DNA of 64,000 nt from Ruminococcaceae bacterium P7. GTDB lineage: Bacteria; Bacillota; Clostridia; Oscillospirales; Acutalibacteraceae. Location of the stretch: contig FMUA01000008.1 in the NCBI GenBank assembly GCA_900100595.1, forward strand, positions 62,001-126,000, in the 5' to 3' direction. Numbering within the stretch: the stretch's first letter is position 1; every line of letters begins with the position of its first letter. This document shows positions 55,323-62,601 of this stretch, piece by piece. The notes beneath the pieces are model-generated. The model did no database searches. It was not told the DNA's origin and worked only from the letters and a program-made list of their open reading frames with translations. The translations under genes and the position numbers were made by a program.

Positions 55323-55535
55323 CTATTTCTTTATCAGCTTCTCGATTCCCAGAATATAATCTGCCGAGACACGGTAAAGACAGCAAAGGGTAATCAAGTG
55401 CCGGATCGGCAGCTCACGCTTGCCGCTTTCGTATTTGCTGTATTGCTCCTGACGCGTATGCAGGATAAACGCAATCTGCTCCTGCGTGTATCCGTTAGCA
55501 ACTCTTAATTCCTTCAAACGCTTGCAGTAATCCAT
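55323..55535 (-). CDS. Small XRE-family transcriptional regulator
   Basis: A 70-residue protein that is essentially one helix-turn-helix domain: CKRLKELRVANGYTQEQIAFILHTRQEQYSKYESGKRELPIRHLITLCCLYRVSADYILG. The recognition helix is around residues 28-38. There is no sensor or effector domain. It is transcribed alone, convergent with lysA, and has its own promoter at 55555-55584. Targets are unknown; autoregulation is plausible because a TTATACAAA word overlaps its -10 box. Proteins of this size occur both as host regulators and as remnants or controllers of mobile elements. Confidence 0.88.
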   Translation of the reverse strand: MDYCKRLKELRVANGYTQEQIAFILHTRQEQYSKYESGKRELPIRHLITLCCLYRVSADYILGIEKLIKK

Positions 55536-55554
55536 GAAAACACCCCAAATAGAA

Positions 55555-55584
55555 GTTATACAAATAGTAATATTATTCTTTCAA
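55555..55584 (-). promoter_or_regulatory. Probable promoter of the XRE regulator gene
   Basis: Read on the minus strand: TTGAAA (55584-55579), an 18-base spacer, and TATAAC (55560-55555). The start codon follows about 20 bases later. Confidence 0.65.
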
Positions 55585-55819
55585 CACTATTATAACATGT
55601 GAATATGTCCGAATGCAACTAAAAATTATGTTGGGAAGTATGTGAAAAACCGCCTTACGAATTATACAAAACTTAAAAGTGAATGTGGAATTCTTCAATC
55701 CTGCATGAAATTTATGCTGCTATTGTGAAAATTCCGCTCAAAAGAGGTCTTTTTGTGTCACATTGCTGTATAAAATGCCGAAAAAATGAAATTTTCTCAA
55801 AAAAACTTGCAAAAAGCTC
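55585..55819 (+). other. AT-rich intergenic stretch between the XRE gene and gdhA, no gene seen
   Basis: Together with the flanking promoters this makes a 414-base gap (55536-55949). It is clearly richer in A and T than the genes around it. I see no plausible coding frame with a ribosome site, no tRNA-like fold and no strong inverted repeat. The word AATTATACAAAA occurs at 55660-55671 and recurs upstream of the recombinase gene at 58599. Confidence 0.6.
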
Positions 55820-55848
55820 TTGCAATATTCTTACGGATAGTGTATTAT
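55820..55848 (+). promoter_or_regulatory. Probable sigma-A promoter for gdhA
   Basis: TTGCAA (55820-55825) and TATTAT (55843-55848), 17-base spacer, about 100 bases before the gdhA ATG. The leader has a 7-bp stem AAAGTCG/CGGCTTT (about 55853-55880); its role is unknown. Confidence 0.65.
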
Positions 55849-55949
55849 ATAAAAGTCGGTGAAAGAAACCGCGGCTTTTCCTGCAAACGGCTTCTTTTCC
55901 ACACCATCTCAGCCTTTTTAATAGGTAATATTTTAAGGAGGACTTTCAA

Positions 55950-57290
55950 ATGTCATATGTTAGCGAACAGCTTGAAAAGCTGGCAGCAAAAAATTCCAAC
56001 CAGCCTGAGTTCCTTCAGACTGCAACCGAGGTTCTTTCCTCTCTGGAGCCCGTGTTCGACGCGAACCCCGAGTATGAGAAGAACGCCATCATCGAGAGAA
56101 TCACCGAGCCTGAGAGACAGGTCATCTTCAGAGTACCCTGGGTTGACGATAACGGCAAGGTTCAGGTAAACCGTGGCTTCCGCGTTCAGTTCAGCAGTGC
56201 GCTTGGTCCCTACAAGGGCGGTCTCCGTTTTGACCCCTCCGTAAACATTAGTATTGTTAAGTTCCTCGGCTTCGAGCAGATTTTCAAGAACTCCCTCACA
56301 GGTCTTCCCATCGGCGGTGGCAAGGGCGGCGCTGACTTCAACCCCAACGGCAAGTCAGACATGGAAATCATGAGATTCTGCCAGTCCTTCATGACGGAGC
56401 TCTTCAGACACATCGGCCCCAACACTGACGTTCCTGCGGGCGACCTCGGCGTAGGCGGCAGAGAGATCGGCTACATGATGGGTCAGTACAAGAGAATCAG
56501 AGATTGCTATGACGGTACTCTTACCGGTAAGGGCACCGCGAACGGCGGTCTCGCAGGCAGAGCGGAAGCTACCGGCTACGGTATCGTATTCTACGCAAGA
56601 GAGATGCTCAAGCACTTCGGCGAGAGCCTCGAGGGCAAGAAGGTTGTTATCTCCGGCTTCGGTAATGTTGCTTGGGGTACCGCTAAGAAGCTCGAGCAGC
56701 TCGGCGCTAAGGCTATTACCATTTCCGGTCCCGACGGCTACATCCTCGACGAAGAGGGCGTAACAGGTGAGAAGATCGACTTCCTCATCGAGCTCAGAAA
56801 CTCCGGTAAGAACATCTGCGCTCCCTATGCTGAGAAGTATCCCAACGCGAAGTTCTTCGCAGGCGAGAAGCCCTGGGGCGTTAAGGCTGACCTCTACATT
56901 CCCTGCGCAACTCAGAACGAGATCAAGATCGACGAAGCTAAGGCAATGGTTGCCAACGGCTGTAAGTTCCTCTGCGAAGGCTCCAACATGCCCACCACCA
57001 ACGATGCTATCGAGTATCTGCAGGAGAACGGCGTTGTTGTCGGTCCTTCCAAGGCTGCTAACGCAGGCGGCGTAGCTTGCTCCTGCATCGAGATGAGCCA
57101 GAACGCTGAGCACGCTATCTTCACTGAGGAAGAGGTTTATGCGAAGCTCGAGGCTATCATGGTCAACATCTTCAAGCAGAGCGTTGCGGCTTGCGAGAAG
57201 TACAACCTCGGCGACAACCTTGTTGCAGGCGCTAACATCGCAGGCTTCGAGAGAGTAGCTCAGGCTATGCTCATTCAGGGTATTTGCTAA
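55950..57290 (+). CDS. gdhA: NADP-type glutamate dehydrogenase
   Basis: A 446-residue hexameric-type glutamate dehydrogenase. The substrate region has VQVNRGFRVQFSSALGPYKGGLRF, LPIGGGKGGADFNPNGKSDMEIMRFCQSFM with the catalytic Lys nearby, and VPAGDLGVGGREIGYMMGQYK. The Rossmann domain has VVISGFGNVAWGTAKKL. The C-terminal CEGSNMPTTNDA and NAGGVACSC are typical. It fixes ammonium onto 2-oxoglutarate, a main nitrogen route in gut Clostridia. Codon choice is unusually uniform, as in highly expressed genes. AAGGAGG ribosome site; single-gene unit. Confidence 0.96.
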   Translation: MSYVSEQLEKLAAKNSNQPEFLQTATEVLSSLEPVFDANPEYEKNAIIERITEPERQVIFRVPWVDDNGKVQVNRGFRVQFSSALGPYKGGLRFDPSVNISIVKFLGFEQIFKNSLTGLPIGGGKGGADFNPNGKSDMEIMRFCQSFMTELFRHIGPNTDVPAGDLGVGGREIGYMMGQYKRIRDCYDGTLTGKGTANGGLAGRAEATGYGIVFYAREMLKHFGESLEGKKVVISGFGNVAWGTAKKLEQLGAKAITISGPDGYILDEEGVTGEKIDFLIELRNSGKNICAPYAEKYPNAKFFAGEKPWGVKADLYIPCATQNEIKIDEAKAMVANGCKFLCEGSNMPTTNDAIEYLQENGVVVGPSKAANAGGVACSCIEMSQNAEHAIFTEEEVYAKLEAIMVNIFKQSVAACEKYNLGDNLVAGANIAGFERVAQAMLIQGIC

Positions 57291-57322
57291 TTCAGGTTTT
57301 TCCTTAATATCTTTTCCCATAT

Positions 57323-57357
57323 AAAAACAGCGGTCGATCGTCGGCCGCTGTTTTTCT
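57323..57357 (+). terminator. Intrinsic terminator after gdhA
   Basis: A 14-bp stem (57323-57336 with 57342-57355, one G-U) around a 5-base loop; the right arm ends in a run of Ts. Confidence 0.92.
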
Positions 57358-57361
57358 CTGC

Positions 57362-57389
57362 TTGACTTTTGTCGATATTCCTATATAAT
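57362..57389 (+). promoter_or_regulatory. Sigma-A promoter placed for a leaderless transcript
   Basis: TTGACT (57362-57367) and TATAAT (57384-57389) with a 16-base spacer. Only six bases separate the -10 box from the ATG at 57396, so transcription is expected to begin at or next to the start codon. Confidence 0.78.
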
Positions 57390-57395
57390 AAAGGT

Positions 57396-58523
57396 ATGAA
57401 AAAATATTTTATCAGAACCATCAAAATCACGTCCTTTCTGGTAGTTTTCGCACTCGCGCTGTTGTTCCTGCAAAATTTTGTTCTTTGCCATATTGACCAC
57501 AACAAGCTGAGAATAGACGGCTTCTATCTGGAGGATGAAAAATCCATAGATGTTGTCTTTACAGGCGCAAGCGAGCTGTATACGGGCTTTTGTCCTGCTT
57601 TGGCATATGAGAAATTCGGCTTTACCAGCTATCCGTACGCCACGGCGTCTATTACTGCGGGAGCTGCGATCACGCAGATCAAGGAGATCGAGCGCACCCA
57701 AGATCCGCAGCTCATTGTTATCGAGATCAACCCGTTTTTATATCCCGATGACCGCAACGACACCAACGAGGGCAGTATCCGCAAATATATCGACCCCGTA
57801 CCGCTCAATGAGAATAAGGTGGAATACGTCAAGAGCCTGAATACAGAGGATGAGATGGAATATTATCTGCCATTGATTAAGTACCATAGCTCATGGAGTG
57901 AATATCCGGGCGGCGTCAAGTTCCTGTTTCCGCTGATTGCGCAGCATTTTCGCGGATATACCTTGCTCAAGGGCTATAAATCCAATACCGGCGCTTGTGA
58001 ACAAGATAACACATACCTTAATCAAAAACTGGTAAATGACGATAGTGAAGTCAAGCTATATGAACCGAGTGAACGGCAGCTGCGAGAGCTGCTGCAATAT
58101 CTTAATGATAATGAGATTCACAACGTGGTATTTTTCAGAGCACCGCATCTGGTGCGGCAGAACGATTATGATGGATTTTGCCGTTCCAATGCCGCAGGAA
58201 AAATAATTAAGGAATACGGCTTTGATTTTATCAATTTTGAGCGTGATCCTAAAACAATGAATTATCCGCCTGAATGGTTCTATAACGTGCAGCATTTAAA
58301 TCTGTATGGCTCAGAGAATTTTACGCAATATTTCGGAGAGATGCTGGTTGAGCGTTACGGAATCAAACCCGCAGAGCTGACGGATAAGCAGCGCAGTCGG
58401 TGGCAGGAAGCGCAGGAGTATTATCATCGGTTCTACAGATGCTGTGAGGACAAGCTCAGCAAAGGAATTGAAATGGAAATCAACGAGGATTTGACAGGAA
58501 TCCGGGAAATCAATAAATACTGA
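57396..58523 (+). CDS. Membrane-anchored SGNH-hydrolase-like protein
   Basis: A 375-residue protein with one N-terminal membrane segment (residues ~9-30) and an outside domain. Residues 52-60 (DVVFTGASE) resemble the nucleophile block of SGNH/DltD-like proteins with Ser59. VIEINPFLYP follows near residue 108. Near the end, NVQHLNLYG resembles the DxxH block, with His300 but Asn297 where catalytic Asp is expected. It may modify a surface polymer, or be an inactive relative. Function unknown. The next possible start would cut the membrane anchor, so the ATG at 57396 stands even though it sits at the predicted transcription start. An upstream in-frame frame from 57369 overlaps the promoter and is rejected. 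Confidence 0.65.
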   Translation: MKKYFIRTIKITSFLVVFALALLFLQNFVLCHIDHNKLRIDGFYLEDEKSIDVVFTGASELYTGFCPALAYEKFGFTSYPYATASITAGAAITQIKEIERTQDPQLIVIEINPFLYPDDRNDTNEGSIRKYIDPVPLNENKVEYVKSLNTEDEMEYYLPLIKYHSSWSEYPGGVKFLFPLIAQHFRGYTLLKGYKSNTGACEQDNTYLNQKLVNDDSEVKLYEPSERQLRELLQYLNDNEIHNVVFFRAPHLVRQNDYDGFCRSNAAGKIIKEYGFDFINFERDPKTMNYPPEWFYNVQHLNLYGSENFTQYFGEMLVERYGIKPAELTDKQRSRWQEAQEYYHRFYRCCEDKLSKGIEMEINEDLTGIREINKY

Positions 58524-58530
58524 GAATAAT

Positions 58531-58583
58531 GGTGTGATAAGCTATGGAATGATTCAAAACGGCTTATTACGCCTTATTCTTTT
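58531..58583 (+). terminator. Probable terminator after the SGNH-like gene
   Basis: GGTGTGATAAGC (58531-58542) pairs over 12 bp (two G-U) with GCTTATTACGCC (58562-58573) across a 19-base loop, followed by TTATTCTTTT. The large loop lowers confidence. Confidence 0.55.
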
Positions 58584-58598
58584 GATACCACTCCCCTC

Positions 58599-58628
58599 AA
58601 TTATACAAAATATCCATTTTGTGTAATT
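58599..58628 (+). repeat. Inverted repeat upstream of the tyrosine recombinase gene
   Basis: AATTATACAAAAT (58599-58611) and ATTTTGTGTAATT (58616-58628) are complementary at 12 of 13 positions, with one G-U, around ATCC. It has no T run after it. It lies about 80 bases before the recombinase start, so it may be an operator or a recombination site. Confidence 0.65.
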
Positions 58629-58660
58629 ATTCCGATATGGAATTATACCCCTCTTTTTTG

Positions 58661-58669
58661 TGCTATACT
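58661..58669 (+). promoter_or_regulatory. Extended -10 promoter for the recombinase gene
   Basis: TG-C-TATACT forms an extended -10 box (58661-58669). No acceptable -35 hexamer is seen 16-18 bases upstream. Forty bases separate it from the ATG. Confidence 0.55.
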
Positions 58670-58708
58670 AATATTTAGAATAATAACAATCAGATTTCAG
58701 GTGAACCT

Positions 58709-59695
58709 ATGCCAGTCAGATTTCAAGACGAAGCATTTCCGCAGCTCAAAGAATATCTTTACTACCTTCAAACAATCCTCAACAAATCCGTCAAGACCGT
58801 TGATGAGTACTTTATTGACCTACGAACTTTTTTCCGTTTTATGAAGCTGTCGCGTCATCTGGTACCGGATGACTGTGAATTTGATGCAATCAAAATTGAT
58901 GACCTTGATTTGCAATTTCTGGAATCCGTCACGCTGACGGATGCATATGAATACATGACGTGGCTGCAGCGTGAACGCGGCAACCAGTCCGCAGCACGTG
59001 CCCGAAAGGTTTCGAGCCTTAAGGGATTCTTCAAGTACCTGACGACCAAGAAACACTATCTCAAGGTCAACCCGATCGATGAATTGGAAGCGCCAAAAAA
59101 GAAAAAAGCTCTCCCAAAGTATCTTACACTCGAACAAAGTATCGAGTTATTGAACGCTGTAGACGGAGAATATCAGGCGCGTGATTATGCGATTCTGACG
59201 CTCTTTCTCAATTGCGGTCTGCGTGTTTCCGAGATGTCGGGTCTTAATTACACGGATATCCGCAACGATAACACCCTGCGCGTACTCGGCAAGGGCAACA
59301 AAGAACGGATCGTATATCTCAATTCCGCCTGTATTTCCGCGATACAGGACTATATGAAGGTACGCCCTGTTGACGGCGTTAAGGACAAAAAAGCGCTGTT
59401 TATCAGCCGCAATCATAATCGTATGTCCGTAAAGACGATTCAGGCAATGGTCTATAAATATCTCGAAAAAATCGGACTGAATGCGCAGGGATATTCCTGC
59501 CACAAGCTGCGTCATACCGCCGCGACGTTAATGTATCAGCACGGCGGCGTTGATGTGAGAGTGCTCAAAGAGGTGCTCGGTCATGAAAATCTTGCGACAA
59601 CCGAGATATATACCCACCTCAGCTCCGAACAGTTAAAACACGCCGCTGATCATAACCCCCTTGCGAAGGTACATAAAAAGACAGATACCAAATAA
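58709..59695 (+). CDS. Tyrosine recombinase of the XerC/XerD type
   Basis: A 328-residue integrase. The N-terminal SAM-like core-binding domain spans about residues 10-115 (KEYLYYLQTILNKSVKTVDEYFIDLRTFFRFM). The catalytic domain has all active residues: Arg in NCGLRVSEMSGL, Lys in VLGKGNKERIVYL, His-x-x-Arg in SCHKLRHTAATLM, His in EVLGHENLATTEIYTH, whose TEIY holds the tyrosine nucleophile. Length and architecture match chromosome-dimer-resolving Xer proteins, but a role on a mobile element is possible. No second recombinase or cargo genes are next to it. CAGGTGA precedes the ATG. The stop lies in the loop of a bidirectional terminator. Confidence 0.92.
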   Translation: MPVRFQDEAFPQLKEYLYYLQTILNKSVKTVDEYFIDLRTFFRFMKLSRHLVPDDCEFDAIKIDDLDLQFLESVTLTDAYEYMTWLQRERGNQSAARARKVSSLKGFFKYLTTKKHYLKVNPIDELEAPKKKKALPKYLTLEQSIELLNAVDGEYQARDYAILTLFLNCGLRVSEMSGLNYTDIRNDNTLRVLGKGNKERIVYLNSACISAIQDYMKVRPVDGVKDKKALFISRNHNRMSVKTIQAMVYKYLEKIGLNAQGYSCHKLRHTAATLMYQHGGVDVRVLKEVLGHENLATTEIYTHLSSEQLKHAADHNPLAKVHKKTDTK

Positions 59696-59711
59696 AGGTA
59701 CCTGTCTTTTT
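59675..59711. terminator. Bidirectional terminator between converging genes
   Basis: AAAAAGACAGATACC (59675-59689) pairs with GGTACCTGTCTTTTT (59697-59711), one mismatch/wobble, around a 7-base loop that contains the recombinase stop codon. It has Ts on one side and As on the other, so it can serve both the recombinase and the minus-strand gene ending at 59712. Confidence 0.88.
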
Positions 59712-60356
59712 TCATAGCAAAACCGCACCGCCGATATCGGTTAGCGGTACTTTTTTACATAATATTTCGATTTTAGAATTATATTGCTTGATAAACACCC
59801 TGATATTTTCAAAATCAGGGTGTTTTGTGATATTTCCGAAAAAGTAAACGGTGTTATCAACCGTACATGAAGCGCCGCCGATAAAGCCGTAATCGAATCC
59901 ATCCAGACGAATATGACCTGCGGAAATCGGCAAGACCTCTACCCTGTTTTGTTTCATCGCTTTCTCAATGGATTTGTCCGCTGTAATCACAGCATGATTG
60001 TTGACAACAAGCGTAGAACAGCGCGTATAACCCTGGTTCATGTGTATGGTCTTAATGCCGTTTTTGCTGCAGAAATCAAGTACGGCTGAATCGATAGCTT
60101 TGAGATTTCCGTATAATTTGTTGTCCAGGTACAGACAATTCAACCGTACGTTTTCGGGATAATCCCTGCCGATCGGCTTGCTGCAATCCTGCAAAGTAAA
60201 GAGTTTGTCGCGGATTCTGAGCGCCTGCATATCTGCGTGGCGGCGTTCCGGTAAATGAAACAGATCAATATTTTCTGTGGGAATGATTTCATATCCCTGC
60301 TTTTTCATTTCTTTGCAGAAGCAGGAATATTCATCGCTCATCAGCAGCTTACTCAT
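59712..60356 (-). CDS. DUF6873-like protein (possible GME fold), function unknown
   Basis: A 214-residue protein without signal peptide or membrane segment. It has repeated small beta-strand units and blocks such as HMNQGYTRCSTLVVNNHAVITADKSI, GHIRLDGFDYGFIGGASC and VYFFGNITKHPDF, and ends LTDIGGAVLL. This pattern resembles the DUF6873 family, described as having a fold like guanidino-group-modifying enzymes. Candidate catalytic residues (His, Asp, Cys) are present but not assignable by eye. The ATG overlaps the radA stop (ATGA), so it is the last gene of the cwlD-radA operon. Family recognition is from memory and moderate. Confidence 0.65.
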   Translation of the reverse strand: MSKLLMSDEYSCFCKEMKKQGYEIIPTENIDLFHLPERRHADMQALRIRDKLFTLQDCSKPIGRDYPENVRLNCLYLDNKLYGNLKAIDSAVLDFCSKNGIKTIHMNQGYTRCSTLVVNNHAVITADKSIEKAMKQNRVEVLPISAGHIRLDGFDYGFIGGASCTVDNTVYFFGNITKHPDFENIRVFIKQYNSKIEILCKKVPLTDIGGAVLL

Positions 60357-61717
60357 TGGGTGATCGCCTCAAAAGCCTCGCGGATGTTTTTGACGCCGAT
60401 TAATTTCGCGTCGGTGCAATGAACGCCCTTGAGGTTGTGGAACGGCAGGATAATGCGGTCAAAGCCCAGTCTTACCGCCTCGTTGACACGCAGCTGTGCC
60501 TGAGAAACGGAGCGGATTTCGCCCGCAAGTCCGATTTCACCGAAAACGACCGCTTTTTCATAGACAGGCTCGTCCTTCAGACTGCTGATCAGCGCCATCG
60601 CGATGCTGAGGTCAATGGCAGGCTCGTCCACGCGCAGACCGCCGACGATATTGATATAGGTGTCGCTGTTGGAAAAGAAGTAGCCTGCGCGCTTTTCCAG
60701 TACCGCAAGAATCATCGAAAGGCGGTTATAATCATAGCCGGTCGCCATTCTGCGTGCGTTGCCGTAGCCTGACTGTGTGGCAAGACCCTGTGTTTCCGCG
60801 AGAATCGGTCGCGAGCCTTCGATCGTGCAGGTGACGCAGGTTCCCGACACATTGCTCGGCCTGCCCGAAAGCAGCATCACGGAGGGATTATCGACCTCTT
60901 TCAGCCCCTTGTCCGTCATCTCAAATACGCCGATTTCATTGGTGGAGCCGTATCGGTTTTTTATCGCGCGCAGGATGCGGCAGCTCATTTGCTTGTCGCC
61001 CTCGAAATGCAGAACCGTGTCGACAATATGCTCGAGCACCTTTGGACCCGCGATAGAGCCCTCCTTATTGACATGACCGACGACAAACATCGGAATATCC
61101 AGAGATTTTGCTGTCCGCATCAGGAGGTTGGTACATTCCCTCACCTGTGTGACGCTGCCCGGAGAGGAGCTCAGCTCTGTGAGGTTCATGGTCTGGATGG
61201 AGTCGATCATGACCAGATCGGGTTTGAGATTCTTGATTTGCTCGCAGATGATTTCCACATCGGTTTCTGTCATAACAAGCAGGTTTTCGGAATCAACCTC
61301 CAGACGAATCGCGCGTAGCTTGAGCTGGCGTTTTGATTCCTCACCTGAGACATATAGGATTTTCAGCGTGTCGCCGAGAAACTGGCAAATCTGCATCAGC
61401 ACCGTTGATTTACCGATACCGGGATCGCCTCCGAGGAGAATCAGACTGCCCTTGACAATGCCGCCGCCCAACACACGGTTTAGCTCGTGACAGCCCGTAT
61501 CATAGCGGTGCTCATCGTCTGTGGATATCTCTCGGATGGAGTACGGCGCGGAGTAGCTGCTGCGTGTTCTCGTTTTAGCAGCGGGAGCCGTTTTTGCCGT
61601 ATCTCTGATTTCTTCATTCATGGTATTCCATTCGCCGCAGGAAGGGCATTTACCCATCCATTTGGGCGATTCATAGCCGCATTCTGCGCAGATATAAACG
61701 CTTTTGATTTTTGCCAT
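60353..61717 (-). CDS. radA: DNA repair protein RadA (Sms)
   Basis: A 454-residue RadA. The N-terminal zinc ribbon uses Cys10, Cys13, Cys24 and Cys27 (CAECGYESPKWMGKCPSC). Walker A is GDPGIGKST at residues ~97-105, Walker B is read in DLVMIDSIQTM, and the RadA-specific KNRYGSTNEIGVFEM follows. The C-terminal Lon-protease-like domain (GGLRVDEPAIDLSIAMALISSL) lacks protease function in this family. RadA is a hexameric helicase for recombination-intermediate branch migration. The ATG abuts the cwlD stop with no gap. Confidence 0.96.
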   Translation of the reverse strand: MAKIKSVYICAECGYESPKWMGKCPSCGEWNTMNEEIRDTAKTAPAAKTRTRSSYSAPYSIREISTDDEHRYDTGCHELNRVLGGGIVKGSLILLGGDPGIGKSTVLMQICQFLGDTLKILYVSGEESKRQLKLRAIRLEVDSENLLVMTETDVEIICEQIKNLKPDLVMIDSIQTMNLTELSSSPGSVTQVRECTNLLMRTAKSLDIPMFVVGHVNKEGSIAGPKVLEHIVDTVLHFEGDKQMSCRILRAIKNRYGSTNEIGVFEMTDKGLKEVDNPSVMLLSGRPSNVSGTCVTCTIEGSRPILAETQGLATQSGYGNARRMATGYDYNRLSMILAVLEKRAGYFFSNSDTYINIVGGLRVDEPAIDLSIAMALISSLKDEPVYEKAVVFGEIGLAGEIRSVSQAQLRVNEAVRLGFDRIILPFHNLKGVHCTDAKLIGVKNIREAFEAITQ

Positions 61718-62440
61718 TTATGTCACATCCTTGTTAGTATTGATATAGTCAAGAAAGCCCGTTGTGATTGCAAAGGACATTTGCTTCTGATAGCCTTCAT
61801 CCGCAAGCTTGGCACATTCCTCGCGGTTAGAGAGAAAGCCGCATTCCACAATCACGGCAGGCTGTGTGGTGTTTTTGAGCAGATAGATTCCATCGTCGGA
61901 CGGCTTGCATTTCCGTTCATTGTCCGGCTGCAGCTGCGTTTTGACGGAAAAATGAATCGCCTCGGCAAGCGATGTACTGTTATCATTGTTTGGTGAGTAG
62001 AACACCTGCGTACCGTGCGAGGCAGTATTGGAAAACTTGTTCTGGTGGATGCTGATTATCGTATTGCTTTCCGAGGAATTAAAGATAGAAAGCCGCTTTT
62101 TCATGTCATTGAGCTTACGCTCGCGGATGGTGTCGCCTTCCTCAGAAATATCGTTGTCATCGATCCGTGTCATCTGCGTTTTCAATCCGAAGAGCCGCAG
62201 CAAATCATTTGTTGTTTGCGCGATAGACAGGTTGATCGCTTTTTCCGATATGCCGTCCGCGCTGACTGCTCCCCCGTCCTCACCGCCGTGTCCGGCGTCC
62301 AGAATCACACACGGCAGCGGTTCAGCGGGCATCGCGTCCGTTTGCAGTGTGACACGGGAAGTTGACGTTACCATCAGTGCGATAAAGACCGAGAGAAAGA
62401 ACACGACCAGAAACAAAAAGACAAATCTGCGGATTCTCAC
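61718..62440 (-). CDS. cwlD: N-acetylmuramoyl-L-alanine amidase CwlD (sporulation)
   Basis: A 240-residue Amidase_3 protein with an N-terminal membrane anchor (residues ~6-26). Zinc ligands: His51 in ILDAGHGGEDGG, Glu66 in ISEKAINLSIA, and His in ISIHQNKF; the catalytic Glu is in VIVECGFLSNREECA. CwlD removes the peptide from muramic acid so that muramic-delta-lactam can form in the spore cortex. The length and single-domain build match CwlD rather than larger autolysins. GTG start with AGAGGTGATC upstream. Expression from the sigma-A-like promoter at 62490-62518 would be unusual for a sporulation gene. Confidence 0.87.
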   Translation of the reverse strand: MRIRRFVFLFLVVFFLSVFIALMVTSTSRVTLQTDAMPAEPLPCVILDAGHGGEDGGAVSADGISEKAINLSIAQTTNDLLRLFGLKTQMTRIDDNDISEEGDTIRERKLNDMKKRLSIFNSSESNTIISIHQNKFSNTASHGTQVFYSPNNDNSTSLAEAIHFSVKTQLQPDNERKCKPSDDGIYLLKNTTQPAVIVECGFLSNREECAKLADEGYQKQMSFAITTGFLDYINTNKDVT

Positions 62441-62489
62441 ATGATCACCTCTGTAACAGCATATGCAAACAGAGGCAGCGACTATGTCA

Positions 62490-62518
62490 ATTATAACGCA
62501 AATCGCTCAACTTGGCAA
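62490..62518 (-). promoter_or_regulatory. Promoter of the cwlD-radA-DUF6873-like operon
   Basis: Read on the minus strand: TTGCCA (62518-62513), 17-base spacer, TATAAT (62495-62490), about 50 bases before the GTG start. Divergent from the map promoter 20 bases away. Confidence 0.75.
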
Positions 62519-62536
62519 TAAAATCGCACATTCTTC

Positions 62537-62565
62537 TTGTAGTCAGTCTCCGAACGTGATATAAT
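62537..62565 (+). promoter_or_regulatory. Promoter of the methionine aminopeptidase gene
   Basis: TTGTAG (62537-62542) and TATAAT (62560-62565) with a 17-base spacer, 36 bases before the ATG. Confidence 0.72.
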
Positions 62566-62601
62566 AATATGGAACATTACGGATAAAAGGAGTATGAAAG
62601 C

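Noticed and set aside
55786..56169. 127-codon plus-strand frame overlapping the gdhA promoter, leader and start
   Set aside because: It runs out of frame into gdhA and covers the promoter. It has no ribosome site and no family resemblance.
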